Source: an uncultured Candidatus Saccharibacteria bacterium (GTDB lineage: Bacteria > Patescibacteriota > Saccharimonadia > Saccharimonadales > Saccharimonadaceae). From it: 63,027 nt of DNA. The DNA lies in the NCBI GenBank assembly GCA_947425245.1, contig CANDYU010000001.1, positions 1 through 63,027 on the forward strand, in the 5' to 3' direction. The translations under genes were made by a program, and so were the position numbers. The notes under the pieces are model-generated. The model saw nothing but the letters and a program-made list of their open reading frames with translations, was not told where the DNA came from and made no database searches. Shown here in pieces: positions 1-7,559 of the stretch; position 1 is the stretch's first letter; every line of letters starts with the position of its first letter.

Positions 1-163
1 GAGCCTGTGGTGCAGCCGGAGCTGGATTAGCCGGAACAGGAGCCGGAGATGCGGGATTGACCTGCGGAGCAGGTGTAGGTGCTGGAGAGGCAGGGGCCGG
101 GTTGGCCGGAGCCTGTGGTGCAGCCGGAGCTGGATTAGCCGGAACAGGAGCCGGAGATGCGGG
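1..163. repeat. 108-bp tandem repeat inside the Pro/Ala-rich gene
   Basis: The 55 bases at 1-55 recur identically at 109-163, a period of 108 bp (36 codons). The array continues past the left edge. It encodes Pro/Ala-rich segments, so copy-number change would alter tail length without breaking the frame. Confidence 0.85.
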
Positions 164-1168
164 TGCAGGCTGCTGCTTAAGGATACGCTTCGCAGCCTCT
201 TCATCGCAGTTGAGGCAATCCATGATGGCCTTGATGGCCTTCTTCTCACGGTTGTCCTCCGCCTTGATCTCGGCGGCAATTTTGCTTACCATCTCGAGGC
301 TCTTCTCAGCACCGGAGAGTTCCCGACGCATACCGTCGAGACGGCCATCAACTGCCTTCTTGAGCTCATTCTCCATTTTCTGGAGATGTCTCTTGCCGGC
401 CTCTACTGCGTCACGGCATTCCGCTTCTACGCCTGGGGCATAGTGCTTGCCGGTAGTGGCAAGTGCTTGCCGGATTTCGTCTCCGGACGGGGCCTTATGC
501 CCACAGAATCCGAGATATTTCGCGATACGATCGCCGGGATTGTACCCGGGAATCGTGATCGTTAATCTCAGGCTGCCGTCTTCGAGTTTCTCGCTGACGG
601 TGGTTACCGCGGTCGGAGCCTGCGGAGTCGGACCAGCTGACGTTGAAGCCGCGGGGGCCTGCTGGCCGTTGGTTGGAACCGGGGCCGGCAGAGCCTGCTC
701 TGTGGCTGGCGGAACATAGCCGGGGGCGAAAATACCCTCGCTATTAAGCCAGTCAAACCGGAGCTGTGCCAGCTGGTCATAAACCTCCAGCGTGGCGTCC
801 GCAAGCTTGCGGTCCTTCAGCTCCCCCTTCACGACAGGACGATTGTTCCCTGTCAGTTCTACAACTACCAGGGAAAATCCATCGGCCTCCTGTTCATCAA
901 CCGGGAAAAAGTTCCCCATTGCGTCGACATACATTACATCGACGAATCTAGCCTCAGAAGGTCGGTTGATGGTGACTTTTACCGTCTCGCCTGCGGCGAT
1001 CGCAGGGAGCTGATCAGACCTCACCAGGCCGTTGGCTGCATAGTACGCAGCCTGAGACAGCGCCCTGGACTGCTCGTTCCAGTCGACCCCATCAGGGACG
1101 CTGAAGGAACGGGTGCAGGGGCATGATGGTACTACATTGGATCTTTTCTTTCCGAAATTAAACGACAT
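1..1168 (-). CDS. Pro/Ala-rich hypothetical protein, C-terminus beyond the window
   Basis: An open frame of 389 codons starts at the ATG at 1168 and runs off the left edge, so the gene is partial. An AGGAGG ribosome site lies 8 bases upstream and a good promoter at 1273-1301. The protein begins MSFNFGKKRS, has a CPC motif near residue 16, a globular first half, a Pro/Ala/Gln-rich linker (about 150-180), a second folded region with a charged helical, coiled-coil-like stretch (about 250-330), then a Pro/Ala tail of repeats in the PASPAPVPANPAP style. No signal peptide or membrane segment is seen. I do not recognise the family. The Pro/Ala tail could be a spacer or a surface-associated repeat; its function is unknown. 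Confidence 0.8.
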   Translation of the reverse strand, partial: MSFNFGKKRSNVVPSCPCTRSFSVPDGVDWNEQSRALSQAAYYAANGLVRSDQLPAIAAGETVKVTINRPSEARFVDVMYVDAMGNFFPVDEQEADGFSLVVVELTGNNRPVVKGELKDRKLADATLEVYDQLAQLRFDWLNSEGIFAPGYVPPATEQALPAPVPTNGQQAPAASTSAGPTPQAPTAVTTVSEKLEDGSLRLTITIPGYNPGDRIAKYLGFCGHKAPSGDEIRQALATTGKHYAPGVEAECRDAVEAGKRHLQKMENELKKAVDGRLDGMRRELSGAEKSLEMVSKIAAEIKAEDNREKKAIKAIMDCLNCDEEAAKRILKQQPAPASPAPVPANPAPAAPQAPANPAPASPAPTPAPQVNPASPAPVPANPAPAAPQA

Positions 1169-1272
1169 AATTTTTTCCTCCTTTTTTCAAGGTGCGTGTA
1201 TTGGGGCTTCCATGCCCCATGGTTTCTGGTGCCGCTTCAGGTTAAACCATTGCGGCGGAATTACATGATGCC

Positions 1273-1301
1273 ATTGTAGCACAGATAGCTAAAAATGTCA
1301 A
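1273..1301 (-). promoter_or_regulatory. Promoter of the Pro/Ala-rich gene
   Basis: Reading the minus strand: TTGACA, 17-base spacer, TACAAT with the sequence TGTGC just before the -10. The transcript would carry a leader of about 100 bases with two small hairpins before the AGGAGG site. The rest of 1169-1507 holds no convincing gene. Confidence 0.75.
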
Positions 1302-1507
1302 GTGCTTTAGCATGAAATATTTTAGTTTTTTTGAAAAGTGGTTGTGTTATTCCCTGTTGGGGGCGGGAAATGTGATTTTGGGTTTTAGAGATATGATGAT
1401 GTGATATTGGGGATTTTTGGAGATTGCGGAACTTATTTGGGTGTTTCTAGGAATCTGGGGAAATTGGGGTTTTCTTCGGGGAGGAGTGTGGTATAATGGG
1501 GTCGTAT

Positions 1508-1585
1508 GGTGGGATTAGCTCAGATGGTTAGAGCGTCTGATTGTGGTCCAGAAGGTCGTCGGTTCAATTCCGATATCCCACCCCA
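1508..1585 (+). tRNA. tRNA-His (GTG)
   Basis: Cloverleaf with GTG anticodon in the loop TTGTGGT. The extra G at position -1 (1508) faces discriminator C, as expected for tRNA-His. CCA is encoded. The base of the anticodon stem has one A-C mismatch. Confidence 0.93.
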
Positions 1586-1599
1586 TATCGTTCAAATTA

Positions 1600-1619
1600 G
1601 CACCAGAAGGTGCTTTTTT
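1600..1619 (+). terminator. Terminator after tRNA-His
   Basis: GCACC-AGAA-GGTGC hairpin followed by six T. Confidence 0.85.
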
Positions 1620-1718
1620 GGTGGTATTAACAGAGAAGAGTGGGCTGATTCCGTCCGTTCCACACCTTAGAGCGAAAACTGATATAATAGTGAAAAATGT
1701 AAGGATGATTGAGAAAAG

Positions 1719-2069
1719 ATGGCACGGACGGTGAAAGAAAAGAAATTGGTTAATACAAGGCTAGCGATGAATTATGGTGGGTGGATGTATTGCGACCAGT
1801 GTCAGGAGAGTATTGGTTATTTGTGCTATGCGACTTATGATGAGGTAAACCTCAGGTACCGATGTCGGTGTGGCAGTCAAGGCGAGATTCATATTAATTT
1901 CGAGGATAGCGTGGAGGGAACACCGTGCGACGAGGAGCTTTTCGTGGTGAAAAGTCGGCTGTGCTGCAGTAAGGATCAATCGCCCCTAATTACAATCTTG
2001 GAGAAAAAGGTGGCGAGTTATCAGCTTGATATTACTTGTAAGGAGTGTCGGAGAGTTTATCGGAGGTGA
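1719..2069 (+). CDS. Small zinc-ribbon-like hypothetical protein
   Basis: 116 residues. Cysteine pairs occur as CDQC (about 26-29), CRCG (about 50-52), a CC pair (about 84) and CKEC (about 109-112), the pattern of a small zinc-binding protein with two ribbons. A TATAAT box at 1683 precedes it. The ATG at 1719 follows a short leader and no strong Shine-Dalgarno is seen. It sits alone between tRNA-His and a terminator. No family is recognised; a nucleic-acid or protein-binding role is only a guess from the cysteine pattern. Confidence 0.7.
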   Translation: MARTVKEKKLVNTRLAMNYGGWMYCDQCQESIGYLCYATYDEVNLRYRCRCGSQGEIHINFEDSVEGTPCDEELFVVKSRLCCSKDQSPLITILEKKVASYQLDITCKECRRVYRR

Positions 2070-2094
2070 GGAGGTAGTCTAGACCAGAAACAAA

Positions 2095-2117
2095 AATGGC
2101 CCTGGTGGGGTCATTTT
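2095..2117. terminator. Probable terminator between the zinc-ribbon gene and tRNA-Gly
   Basis: 8-bp stem AATGGCCC / GGGTCATT with one G-T pair and a short loop, followed by TTT on the plus strand and flanked by A-rich sequence, so it may serve both directions. Confidence 0.55.
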
Positions 2118-2124
2118 CTGATTC

Positions 2125-2199
2125 TGGTGCGAGTGGAGGTAGTCGAAACCTCATCTCAAGTTTGGAAAACTTGCATACTAACCGCTGTACTACACTCGC
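2125..2199 (-). tRNA. tRNA-Gly (TCC)
   Basis: Minus-strand cloverleaf with acceptor GCGAGTG/CACTCGC, anticodon stem CAAGT/ACTTG around TTTCCAA (anticodon TCC), and encoded CCA. Confidence 0.92.
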
Positions 2200-2237
2200 A
2201 GATAGGTCTTGGGATAATTATAGCATGGTTTGGGGTT

Positions 2238-3407
2238 TTAGGAAGAGGTTTTAGTGCTATTAGGGGAATTGGGGTCTTGGTGGTCAGACTGCGAGGACGG
2301 ACGAAGGGAGCTAATCATCTTGGTGCGGCTTAGCTTCTCAAAAAGAAGAGGCTTCGAAGTTAAAAGATATTTACCAGCAGTGACGAGATAGAAAGTCGAG
2401 AGGCCAAATAGAAAGGTCAGGCGGGCAGCCGTGCGGTCAAAATCCACAGGAAGGAGGTCAATACCCCGAATACAGAGGAAAGGGATGAGAATATAGATAA
2501 AAAGAAAGCTTAGCAGACGAAAATAAAAACTGCGGAGAGAGGGCTTTTGATCGAGGTCGACAATCTGGAGGTTGAGGAATCTTTCGGCCGGTGTGCAACA
2601 ACCGAGGAAGGCCGGAAAAACCACAAAGTAGACGATAGTGCTGGCGAGGAAAATCCAAAAACTGTCGAGCGAGCAATGGAGGCAGGATTGGGTAATAATG
2701 CCAATGAATGAGCTGAGTAGCGAAAAGAGAAAGAGGTCAAAAAGGAAGGCGGTCGTGCGGCGGAGGCCGGAAAGTCGTTGGCTGCGTGCACGGGAACGGG
2801 CATCAAGAACATCGCGGCTGGGCAAAATATGAATTACGGGGCCAGCAAGCAAAAATCCTACGAGGCCGCCGAATGTATTAAGCAGAAGATCATCAACATC
2901 AAAGAGGCGGTAGCCGCGAGGATAAAGACCGTATAGGCCGCTTAGCTGTGTGAGCTCGAAAAAGAGGCTAAGTAAAAAACTAAGGATGATGACTTTTTTA
3001 AAGCTGCAGCGAAAATAATAGCGTAAATAGATGCCAAACGGCACGGTAAGTACGATATTATAAAGCGGTACTAGAAAACAGGATTCGGTGAGGGATACTA
3101 GATAGGTCGCAGGCGAAAATGGGTTGAGCGAAGTCTCACGAATGAAGTCGGACACGAACTTAAAGGGGAGGAGCTGAGTACGAGGGGTCGTTAGGGAGGC
3201 AACCTCCTCAATTTTAGGTAAGGGTAGAATAACTAGACAGTATGCACAGAGTAAGTAAAAGGCGAAGGAGTAGGCGAGTAGGGATTTCAGGGGAGAGATT
3301 GAGCCGTATTTATGATATTGCCATAAGATAAAGGGAGAGCTGATAAAGATAGCAAGTAGCGGAAAAGCCAAAACGGCAAATTTGATCACTGATACATATC
3401 CATCCAT
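2238..3407 (-). CDS. VanZ-domain / RDD-family membrane protein
   Basis: 389 residues with about eight hydrophobic segments. The N-terminal half matches VanZ: an FELTQL helix (about 165-175) followed by the signature around DVDDLLLNTFGG (about 187-198). The C-terminal half is an RDD-type three-helix module beginning at RRTTAFLFDLF. VanZ proteins are linked to teicoplanin resistance and envelope maintenance, but the biochemical role is not settled. The VanZ-RDD fusion is seen in other Gram-positive lineages. The last 20 residues are Ser/Asp/Asn-rich and cytoplasmic. Start chosen at the ATG at 3407; no clear -10 lies beside it. Function in this cell is inferred only as envelope-related. Confidence 0.8.
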   Translation of the reverse strand: MDGYVSVIKFAVLAFPLLAIFISSPFILWQYHKYGSISPLKSLLAYSFAFYLLCAYCLVILPLPKIEEVASLTTPRTQLLPFKFVSDFIRETSLNPFSPATYLVSLTESCFLVPLYNIVLTVPFGIYLRYYFRCSFKKVIILSFLLSLFFELTQLSGLYGLYPRGYRLFDVDDLLLNTFGGLVGFLLAGPVIHILPSRDVLDARSRARSQRLSGLRRTTAFLFDLFLFSLLSSFIGIITQSCLHCSLDSFWIFLASTIVYFVVFPAFLGCCTPAERFLNLQIVDLDQKPSLRSFYFRLLSFLFIYILIPFLCIRGIDLLPVDFDRTAARLTFLFGLSTFYLVTAGKYLLTSKPLLFEKLSRTKMISSLRPSSQSDHQDPNSPNSTKTSS

Positions 3408-3453
3408 AGATTCAGTTTAGAGGTTGTGGGTGACGGCTGAGTGACAGGCTGGG

Positions 3454-3903
3454 TTAGCGGATCATTTTTATGTTAATTTCGTCCGAACCTTCTTCGGGCA
3501 TGGTTTCTTTAGTTAATTGGAAGCCGCAGTTTTGATAAAACTTAATCGCTCCGACATTCTTTTCTAAAACCCAGAGGTATTGCACGTCGAAGTTTTTAAT
3601 AGCAAACTCAAGAAGTTTTCTACCAATTCCCTGCTTTTGGAAGAAAGAATCGATATACAATTCCCTCACTTCTTTTCCATCGACGAAAATCATGCCCTTG
3701 ACGAAGCCATCATCGTAGACCCAAATGCGTTTTAGTTGTTCGGGGTGCTGAAGGTAATCTTGGGCGAGGGGGAGGACTTGCATTTCACCAAAAGAATATT
3801 GGTCATTATTGAAAATTGATCGGTAATGCAGACGCTTGGTGAAAACTAAGATTTCAGCGATGCGAGAGGCGTCGTTTGTAGTAGCTGGGCGAATATTTTG
3901 CAT
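3454..3903 (-). CDS. GNAT-family N-acetyltransferase
   Basis: 149 residues from the ATG at 3903, giving MQNIRPATTND, the usual GNAT opening; the longer open frame to 4002 would overlap the upstream gene and is not preferred. The acetyl-CoA loop is visible as QKQGIGRKL (Q-x-x-G-x-G/A, about 92-100), followed by the beta-bulge LWVLEKNVGAIKFYQNCGF. It starts 14 bases after the stop of the upstream lipoprotein-like gene and lacks a strong ribosome site, so translational coupling is likely. Substrate unknown. Confidence 0.85.
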   Translation of the reverse strand: MQNIRPATTNDASRIAEILVFTKRLHYRSIFNNDQYSFGEMQVLPLAQDYLQHPEQLKRIWVYDDGFVKGMIFVDGKEVRELYIDSFFQKQGIGRKLLEFAIKNFDVQYLWVLEKNVGAIKFYQNCGFQLTKETMPEEGSDEINIKMIR

Positions 3904-3917
3904 GGGGATTGAGGAAA

Positions 3918-4502
3918 TTAGCGGATAGAAATGATGGAAGTCTTGCCATTCAGGCTGTCGGAGAAAGTTGCTCGGAAGGTCATGCCATCGCTGTTGACCC
4001 ACATATACATCTTGGAGGTGGGAGATTTTACGGCAAGATAACCTTCGACGCCATCAAATTGCTTAACAGTTTCTTCGTAAGTGTAGGAAGTACCGTCCTG
4101 GAGAAGACCCTGGAGCTCATAACCCTTGGAGATTTTGAAGGAGGGGTCTTTGATCTGGTCCTTATCATAGGTTGCGGTGAAGGTGCCGAGCTGATCCTTG
4201 TATTCGACGACGATTTTGGATTTAGAGGTTAGTTGCCAAGTGTATTGGTCGGAATCGGCAGATTTTTCACCATCAAAGCCCATGATTTTGTTAGCTTCCT
4301 CGATAGTCATTTTTGGCTCGAGTTTTTTCATGCACTCGCTGATTTCGCAGTCACCTTTTGGAGTTTCTTGAGCAGCATTGTTTGTGTCGTCGGCTTCGGG
4401 TCCGCTATTACTTTCGCCGAGAGCGACGATTCCCAGCAGCCCCAAGAGGACAATAGCGACTACGGCGACTACGGTTGCAATGGTTTTCTTATTTCCTTCC
4501 AT
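3918..4502 (-). CDS. Membrane-anchored exported protein with two BLIP/DUF3862-like repeats
   Basis: 194 residues. An N-terminal hydrophobic segment (about 8-28) should anchor or export it; an Asp/Asn-rich linker follows, then two similar alpha/beta repeats. Repeat one contains KMTIEEANKIMGFDGE and ends FTATYDKDQ; repeat two contains YTYEETVKQFDGVEG and ends FRATFSDS. This resembles the tandem-repeat fold of BLIP-type and DUF3862/DUF4309 proteins. Resemblance is by pattern only. AAGGAG lies 7 bases before the ATG, with TATAAT further upstream. First gene of a two-gene unit with the GNAT gene. Confidence 0.7.
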   Translation of the reverse strand: MEGNKKTIATVVAVVAIVLLGLLGIVALGESNSGPEADDTNNAAQETPKGDCEISECMKKLEPKMTIEEANKIMGFDGEKSADSDQYTWQLTSKSKIVVEYKDQLGTFTATYDKDQIKDPSFKISKGYELQGLLQDGTSYTYEETVKQFDGVEGYLAVKSPTSKMYMWVNSDGMTFRATFSDSLNGKTSIISIR

Positions 4503-4579
4503 AAAATCTCCTTGTTTTCTTTGTTAGATTATATCATTTTTTGGTTTTTAGGACAGCGATTGGGTGTATAGCATAATAC

Positions 4580-4608
4580 TTGACAAAATAGCGATAGTTT
4601 GCTATAAT
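4580..4608 (+). promoter_or_regulatory. Promoter of rdgB with a leader of about 180 bases
   Basis: TTGACA (4580), 17-base spacer, TATAAT (4603). The leader to the ATG at 4794 includes a possible 36-codon upstream frame (4667-4777) without a good ribosome site. No known riboswitch class is recognised in it. Confidence 0.8.
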
Positions 4609-4793
4609 GTATAGTAATAAATCCTGTTCAGGAAGAGGACCAGGGTTCGGCTTTTGGTGGTTTTCTATGACTATGCTATTGGGGCGGGGCTTATTCCCTG
4701 TTTTTGTTGATTTTATGATGAAACTATGGTATCGTTGTGAGGTGGATCTTCGTGGGTGGATTTCTACAAAAAAATGAAGTAGGAGGTAGAGAG

Positions 4794-5399
4794 ATGCAAA
4801 CAATTATTCTTGCAACGAGGAATCCTAACAAGGTGGTCGAGTTGAGTGCTTTGTTACCGGGGTACAAGGTCGTGGCGATGTCTGAGGTTGGAATTGATCT
4901 CGATATTGAAGAGACCGGTGCAACATTCGCAGAAAATGCTATGATTAAAGCACGAGCACTCCGGGAGCAGCTTGTGGCGACAGGGCAGCAGGACCACTAT
5001 ATCGTGGTGGCTGAGGACAGCGGACTTTGTGTTGATGCACTGGATGGTCGCCCGGGCGTCTTTACTGCTCGCTATCGTGCGGACATTTGTAAAAATGAGC
5101 ATGATCAGCGTCTAGCGATGCTGGCGGAAATGAAGAACCAGACTAACCGTGCGGCACAGTTTGTGTGCGTCATCGCCTGTATTCTTCCGGACGGGACTTC
5201 CAATACGGTGACTGGCATGACGCATGGCAAGATTTCCAGTGCCGAACGCGGTGAGAACGGCTTTGCGTTCGACCAAATTTTTGAGTCGAACGAACTTGGT
5301 AAGACTTTTGCGGAGGCTACGGCCGAAGAAAAAGATCGCGTGTCCCACCGCGGGCGTGCTGCTGCCCGGCTTAGCGAGTACCTTAGAAATGTTGAATGA
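4794..5399 (+). CDS. rdgB: XTP/dITP pyrophosphatase (RdgB/HAM1)
   Basis: 201 residues, normal length. Hydrolyses non-canonical purine NTPs (ITP, dITP, XTP) to monophosphates, cleansing the nucleotide pool. Hallmarks: ATRNPNKVVEL at the N-terminus (the family has A-S/T-x-N-x-x-K), the ENAMIKARAL helix, EDSGLCVDALDGRPGVFTAR with the catalytic acidic residues, FAFDQIF, and the closing SHRGRAA. The start at 4794 is chosen because AGGAGG lies 8 bases upstream and the family begins there; the GTG at 4737 would add a non-conserved extension. It is a single-gene unit with its own terminator. Confidence 0.95.
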   Translation: MQTIILATRNPNKVVELSALLPGYKVVAMSEVGIDLDIEETGATFAENAMIKARALREQLVATGQQDHYIVVAEDSGLCVDALDGRPGVFTARYRADICKNEHDQRLAMLAEMKNQTNRAAQFVCVIACILPDGTSNTVTGMTHGKISSAERGENGFAFDQIFESNELGKTFAEATAEEKDRVSHRGRAAARLSEYLRNVE

Positions 5400-5414
5400 G
5401 TTTGTCTCGTTCCC

Positions 5415-5443
5415 TCCCCTGGCTATGTTGCTAGGGGATTTTT
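5415..5443 (+). terminator. Terminator after rdgB
   Basis: CCCCT...AGGGG stem extended by a T-A pair, with a loop containing GGCTATGTTGC, followed by ATTTTTG. Confidence 0.7.
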
Positions 5444-5536
5444 GTGGTGAATGTCGAGAGCATCGCTCGGCTTGGATTGGATGATGTGAAAGCTCAGGCC
5501 CTCATTATGGCCAAGGATGCGTTGCTTAATATATAA
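5444..5536 (+). CDS. Possible 30-residue small protein
   Basis: GTG start 6 bases after AGGGG (which belongs to the rdgB terminator), reading VVNVESIARLGLDDVKAQ and ending at TAA. It is helical and soluble in character. No homologue is recalled. It may be a chance frame; the only support is the ribosome-site spacing and the absence of another explanation for this gap. Confidence 0.25.
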   Translation: MVNVESIARLGLDDVKAQALIMAKDALLNI

Positions 5537-5567
5537 TAGAACACAGGGTAACTGAGGGAGACTTTAC

Positions 5568-6332
5568 ATGAAGGCATTTTTATTGTATGGCACCGATGAC
5601 AATAGCGAGAACAAGCGGGTTCCATGGCCGAAGCAAAATGCGTTGCAAAACTTATATTTAGCTTCCAGCTTTCGTGGGCCTGGAGTAGCAGAGCTGATTA
5701 TGAATGATGTCGAAAAACTATTAGGCAAACAAGCAACGGAGATTCGACTTTCCTACATTACGACGGCCGGGAACTTACATCCATCCAATAAGCGGGTATG
5801 GATTAATGAAGGGAGGGAGATTTTGAACAAACGAGGCTGGCGAGTTTTTGAGTATGACATTGCGGGTAAAACTGAATCGGAAGTTGCCGCCGAGCTTGCT
5901 GACAGGGATGCGATTTTTGTTCAAGGAGGCAATAATTTTTATCTTCTAGAACAGATGCATAGTTGCAATTTTAGGGAGATTGTTGAAAATCTTCTGGCGA
6001 AAGGTGTGCCCTATATTGGCGAGAGTGCAGGAGCGATAGTTTGTAGTAATGATATCCGCAATCAACAATATATGAGTGGTGATCCGATGTTGGCTAAAGA
6101 AATGACGGATTTTAGTGGATTAGGGCTGGTGAATTTCTTGATTAAGCCGCATTGGAATCGAGAGGGTATAAAACGCGAGAAGTTTTCTAGATTTCTGCAT
6201 GAAACCCCAAATGAGTTTTATGGCATTTCGCAGCCTATTATTTGCTTGAATGATGATCAGTTAATTCGAGTAAAGGGTGACAGTTTTCAGATTTGGCAGG
6301 GGGCGATACCTATGGATATGAAGAACTTATGA
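5568..6332 (+). CDS. Peptidase S51 family protein (dipeptidase E / cyanophycinase-like)
   Basis: 254 residues. The nucleophile elbow GESAGA (about 150-155) carries the serine, preceded by the conserved FVQGGNNFYLL strand-turn; the PHWNRE segment near residue 205 fits the position of the family histidine. S51 enzymes are cytoplasmic serine peptidases that cleave Asp-X dipeptides or act on cyanophycin-like or N-terminal Asp substrates. Which substrate applies here cannot be read from sequence. It follows a TATAAT box at 5532 and GAGGGAG before the ATG. It is a single gene between rdgB and the methyltransferase; convergence with nutrient salvage is likely but inferred. Confidence 0.85.
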   Translation: MKAFLLYGTDDNSENKRVPWPKQNALQNLYLASSFRGPGVAELIMNDVEKLLGKQATEIRLSYITTAGNLHPSNKRVWINEGREILNKRGWRVFEYDIAGKTESEVAAELADRDAIFVQGGNNFYLLEQMHSCNFREIVENLLAKGVPYIGESAGAIVCSNDIRNQQYMSGDPMLAKEMTDFSGLGLVNFLIKPHWNREGIKREKFSRFLHETPNEFYGISQPIICLNDDQLIRVKGDSFQIWQGAIPMDMKNL

Positions 6333-6476
6333 AAATGTCTTGTCTGGGGTTTTAACAGAAAAAACGCCCATTTTACGGGGGCCGAACTTATTGAGATCGC
6401 ATTTAGATAGATTGTGGTCGGACGTAGTAAGGTCGGCGTTAACAAAGTTTCTAGAGGGAGAATAAACAATTTATGC

Positions 6477-6491
6477 TATAATTTTAGTATG
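6477..6491 (+). promoter_or_regulatory. Leaderless promoter of the cytosine methyltransferase
   Basis: Extended -10 TGCTATAAT with TATAAT at 6477-6482 and the ATG at 6489, a gap of 6 bases. Transcription should begin at or next to the start codon. Confidence 0.75.
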
Positions 6492-7559
6492 GAACAGGCA
6501 TCTGTAGTTGATTTATTTTGTGGCATTGGTGGTCTGACTTGTGGTCTTAAAAAAGCTGGACTAAATGTTGTTGCTGGTATAGACAATGACGTAACTTGCA
6601 AGTTTGCTTATGAAAAAAATAATCACGCCAAATTCGTGGACGCAGATATAGCAGAATTAGCAAGTGAGGAAGTGGATGCCTTATTTTCTGATGCTGGAAT
6701 AAAAATACTTGTTGGGTGTGCTCCGTGCCAGCGTTTTTCCCGACAGGCTAACAAGATTCGTGGAACTTTTGATCATGCAACAGACAAACGATGGAATTTG
6801 CTCAAATCTTTTGCTAGATATGTTGAAGATATAAAGCCAGACATAGTTTCTATGGAAAATGTGCCTGAACTTCGTAACTTTGATGTGTTTGAAGAGTTTA
6901 AAGAGTGCCTAGTGGAAGCTGGCTACTATGTCAGTTATAAAGTCGTGGACTGTAGTAGGTATGGGTTACCACAAAAACGACGTCGCCTGGTTCTCCTTGC
7001 TTCAAGATACGGAAAAATAGAACTCATCCCAGAAACTGAAATCAAAGAGAAACGAACTGTGCGTGACGCTCTTAGTGGTCTGCCAGTGCTAGAGAGTGGC
7101 GAAGTAGATGCACATGACCCACTTCATAGAAGTGCGGGATTAACCACAATAAACAAAGAAAGACTTAGACAGTCTAAGCCTGGGGGGACGTGGAGAGATT
7201 GGGATAAAACATTACTGCCAGAATGTTACAAAAAACCGTCCGGGAAATCGTATAGTGGGGTTTATGGTCGTATGGAATGGGACAAACCGTCGCCAACAAT
7301 CACAACGCAATTTTATTCTTATGGGACGGGAAGATATGGCCATCCAGAACAGAACCGTGCGCTATCGCTGAGAGAGGGGGCGCTCCTTCAGACCTTTCCA
7401 AGGGACTATGAATTTTTTGAAAATGTTGATAGAATATCAATAGGGACAATCAGCCGGCATATTGGCAATGCCGTTCCAGTTGATTTGGGCAAAATTATAG
7501 GAATATCAATATTAAGGCATTTACAAGAAAGACAAGCATGCCCAATAACGCAGACTTGA
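6489..7559 (+). CDS. DNA (cytosine-5) methyltransferase
   Basis: 356 residues. All the main C5-methylase motifs are present in order: I (VDLFCGIGGLTCGL, SAM binding), IV (GCAPCQRFSRQ with the catalytic Cys), VI (ENV in SMENVPEL), VIII (QKRRRLVLLAS), IX (RDALSGLPVL) and X (GNAVPVDLG). The target-recognition region between VIII and IX is about 70 residues; its DNA site cannot be predicted. Start set by the leaderless promoter, not the longer open frame from 6414. It overlaps the following GHKL ATPase by 22 bases, so the pair is co-translated. Together they resemble the methylase plus MutL/MORC-like ATPase arrangements described in predicted restriction systems. Confidence 0.95.
   Translation: MEQASVVDLFCGIGGLTCGLKKAGLNVVAGIDNDVTCKFAYEKNNHAKFVDADIAELASEEVDALFSDAGIKILVGCAPCQRFSRQANKIRGTFDHATDKRWNLLKSFARYVEDIKPDIVSMENVPELRNFDVFEEFKECLVEAGYYVSYKVVDCSRYGLPQKRRRLVLLASRYGKIELIPETEIKEKRTVRDALSGLPVLESGEVDAHDPLHRSAGLTTINKERLRQSKPGGTWRDWDKTLLPECYKKPSGKSYSGVYGRMEWDKPSPTITTQFYSYGTGRYGHPEQNRALSLREGALLQTFPRDYEFFENVDRISIGTISRHIGNAVPVDLGKIIGISILRHLQERQACPITQT

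Noticed and set aside
1543-1734. Plus-strand ORF across tRNA-His
   Set aside because: It starts inside the tRNA and runs through its terminator.
4667-4777. 36-codon upstream ORF in the rdgB leader
   Set aside because: No ribosome site and no protein-like features; likely chance.
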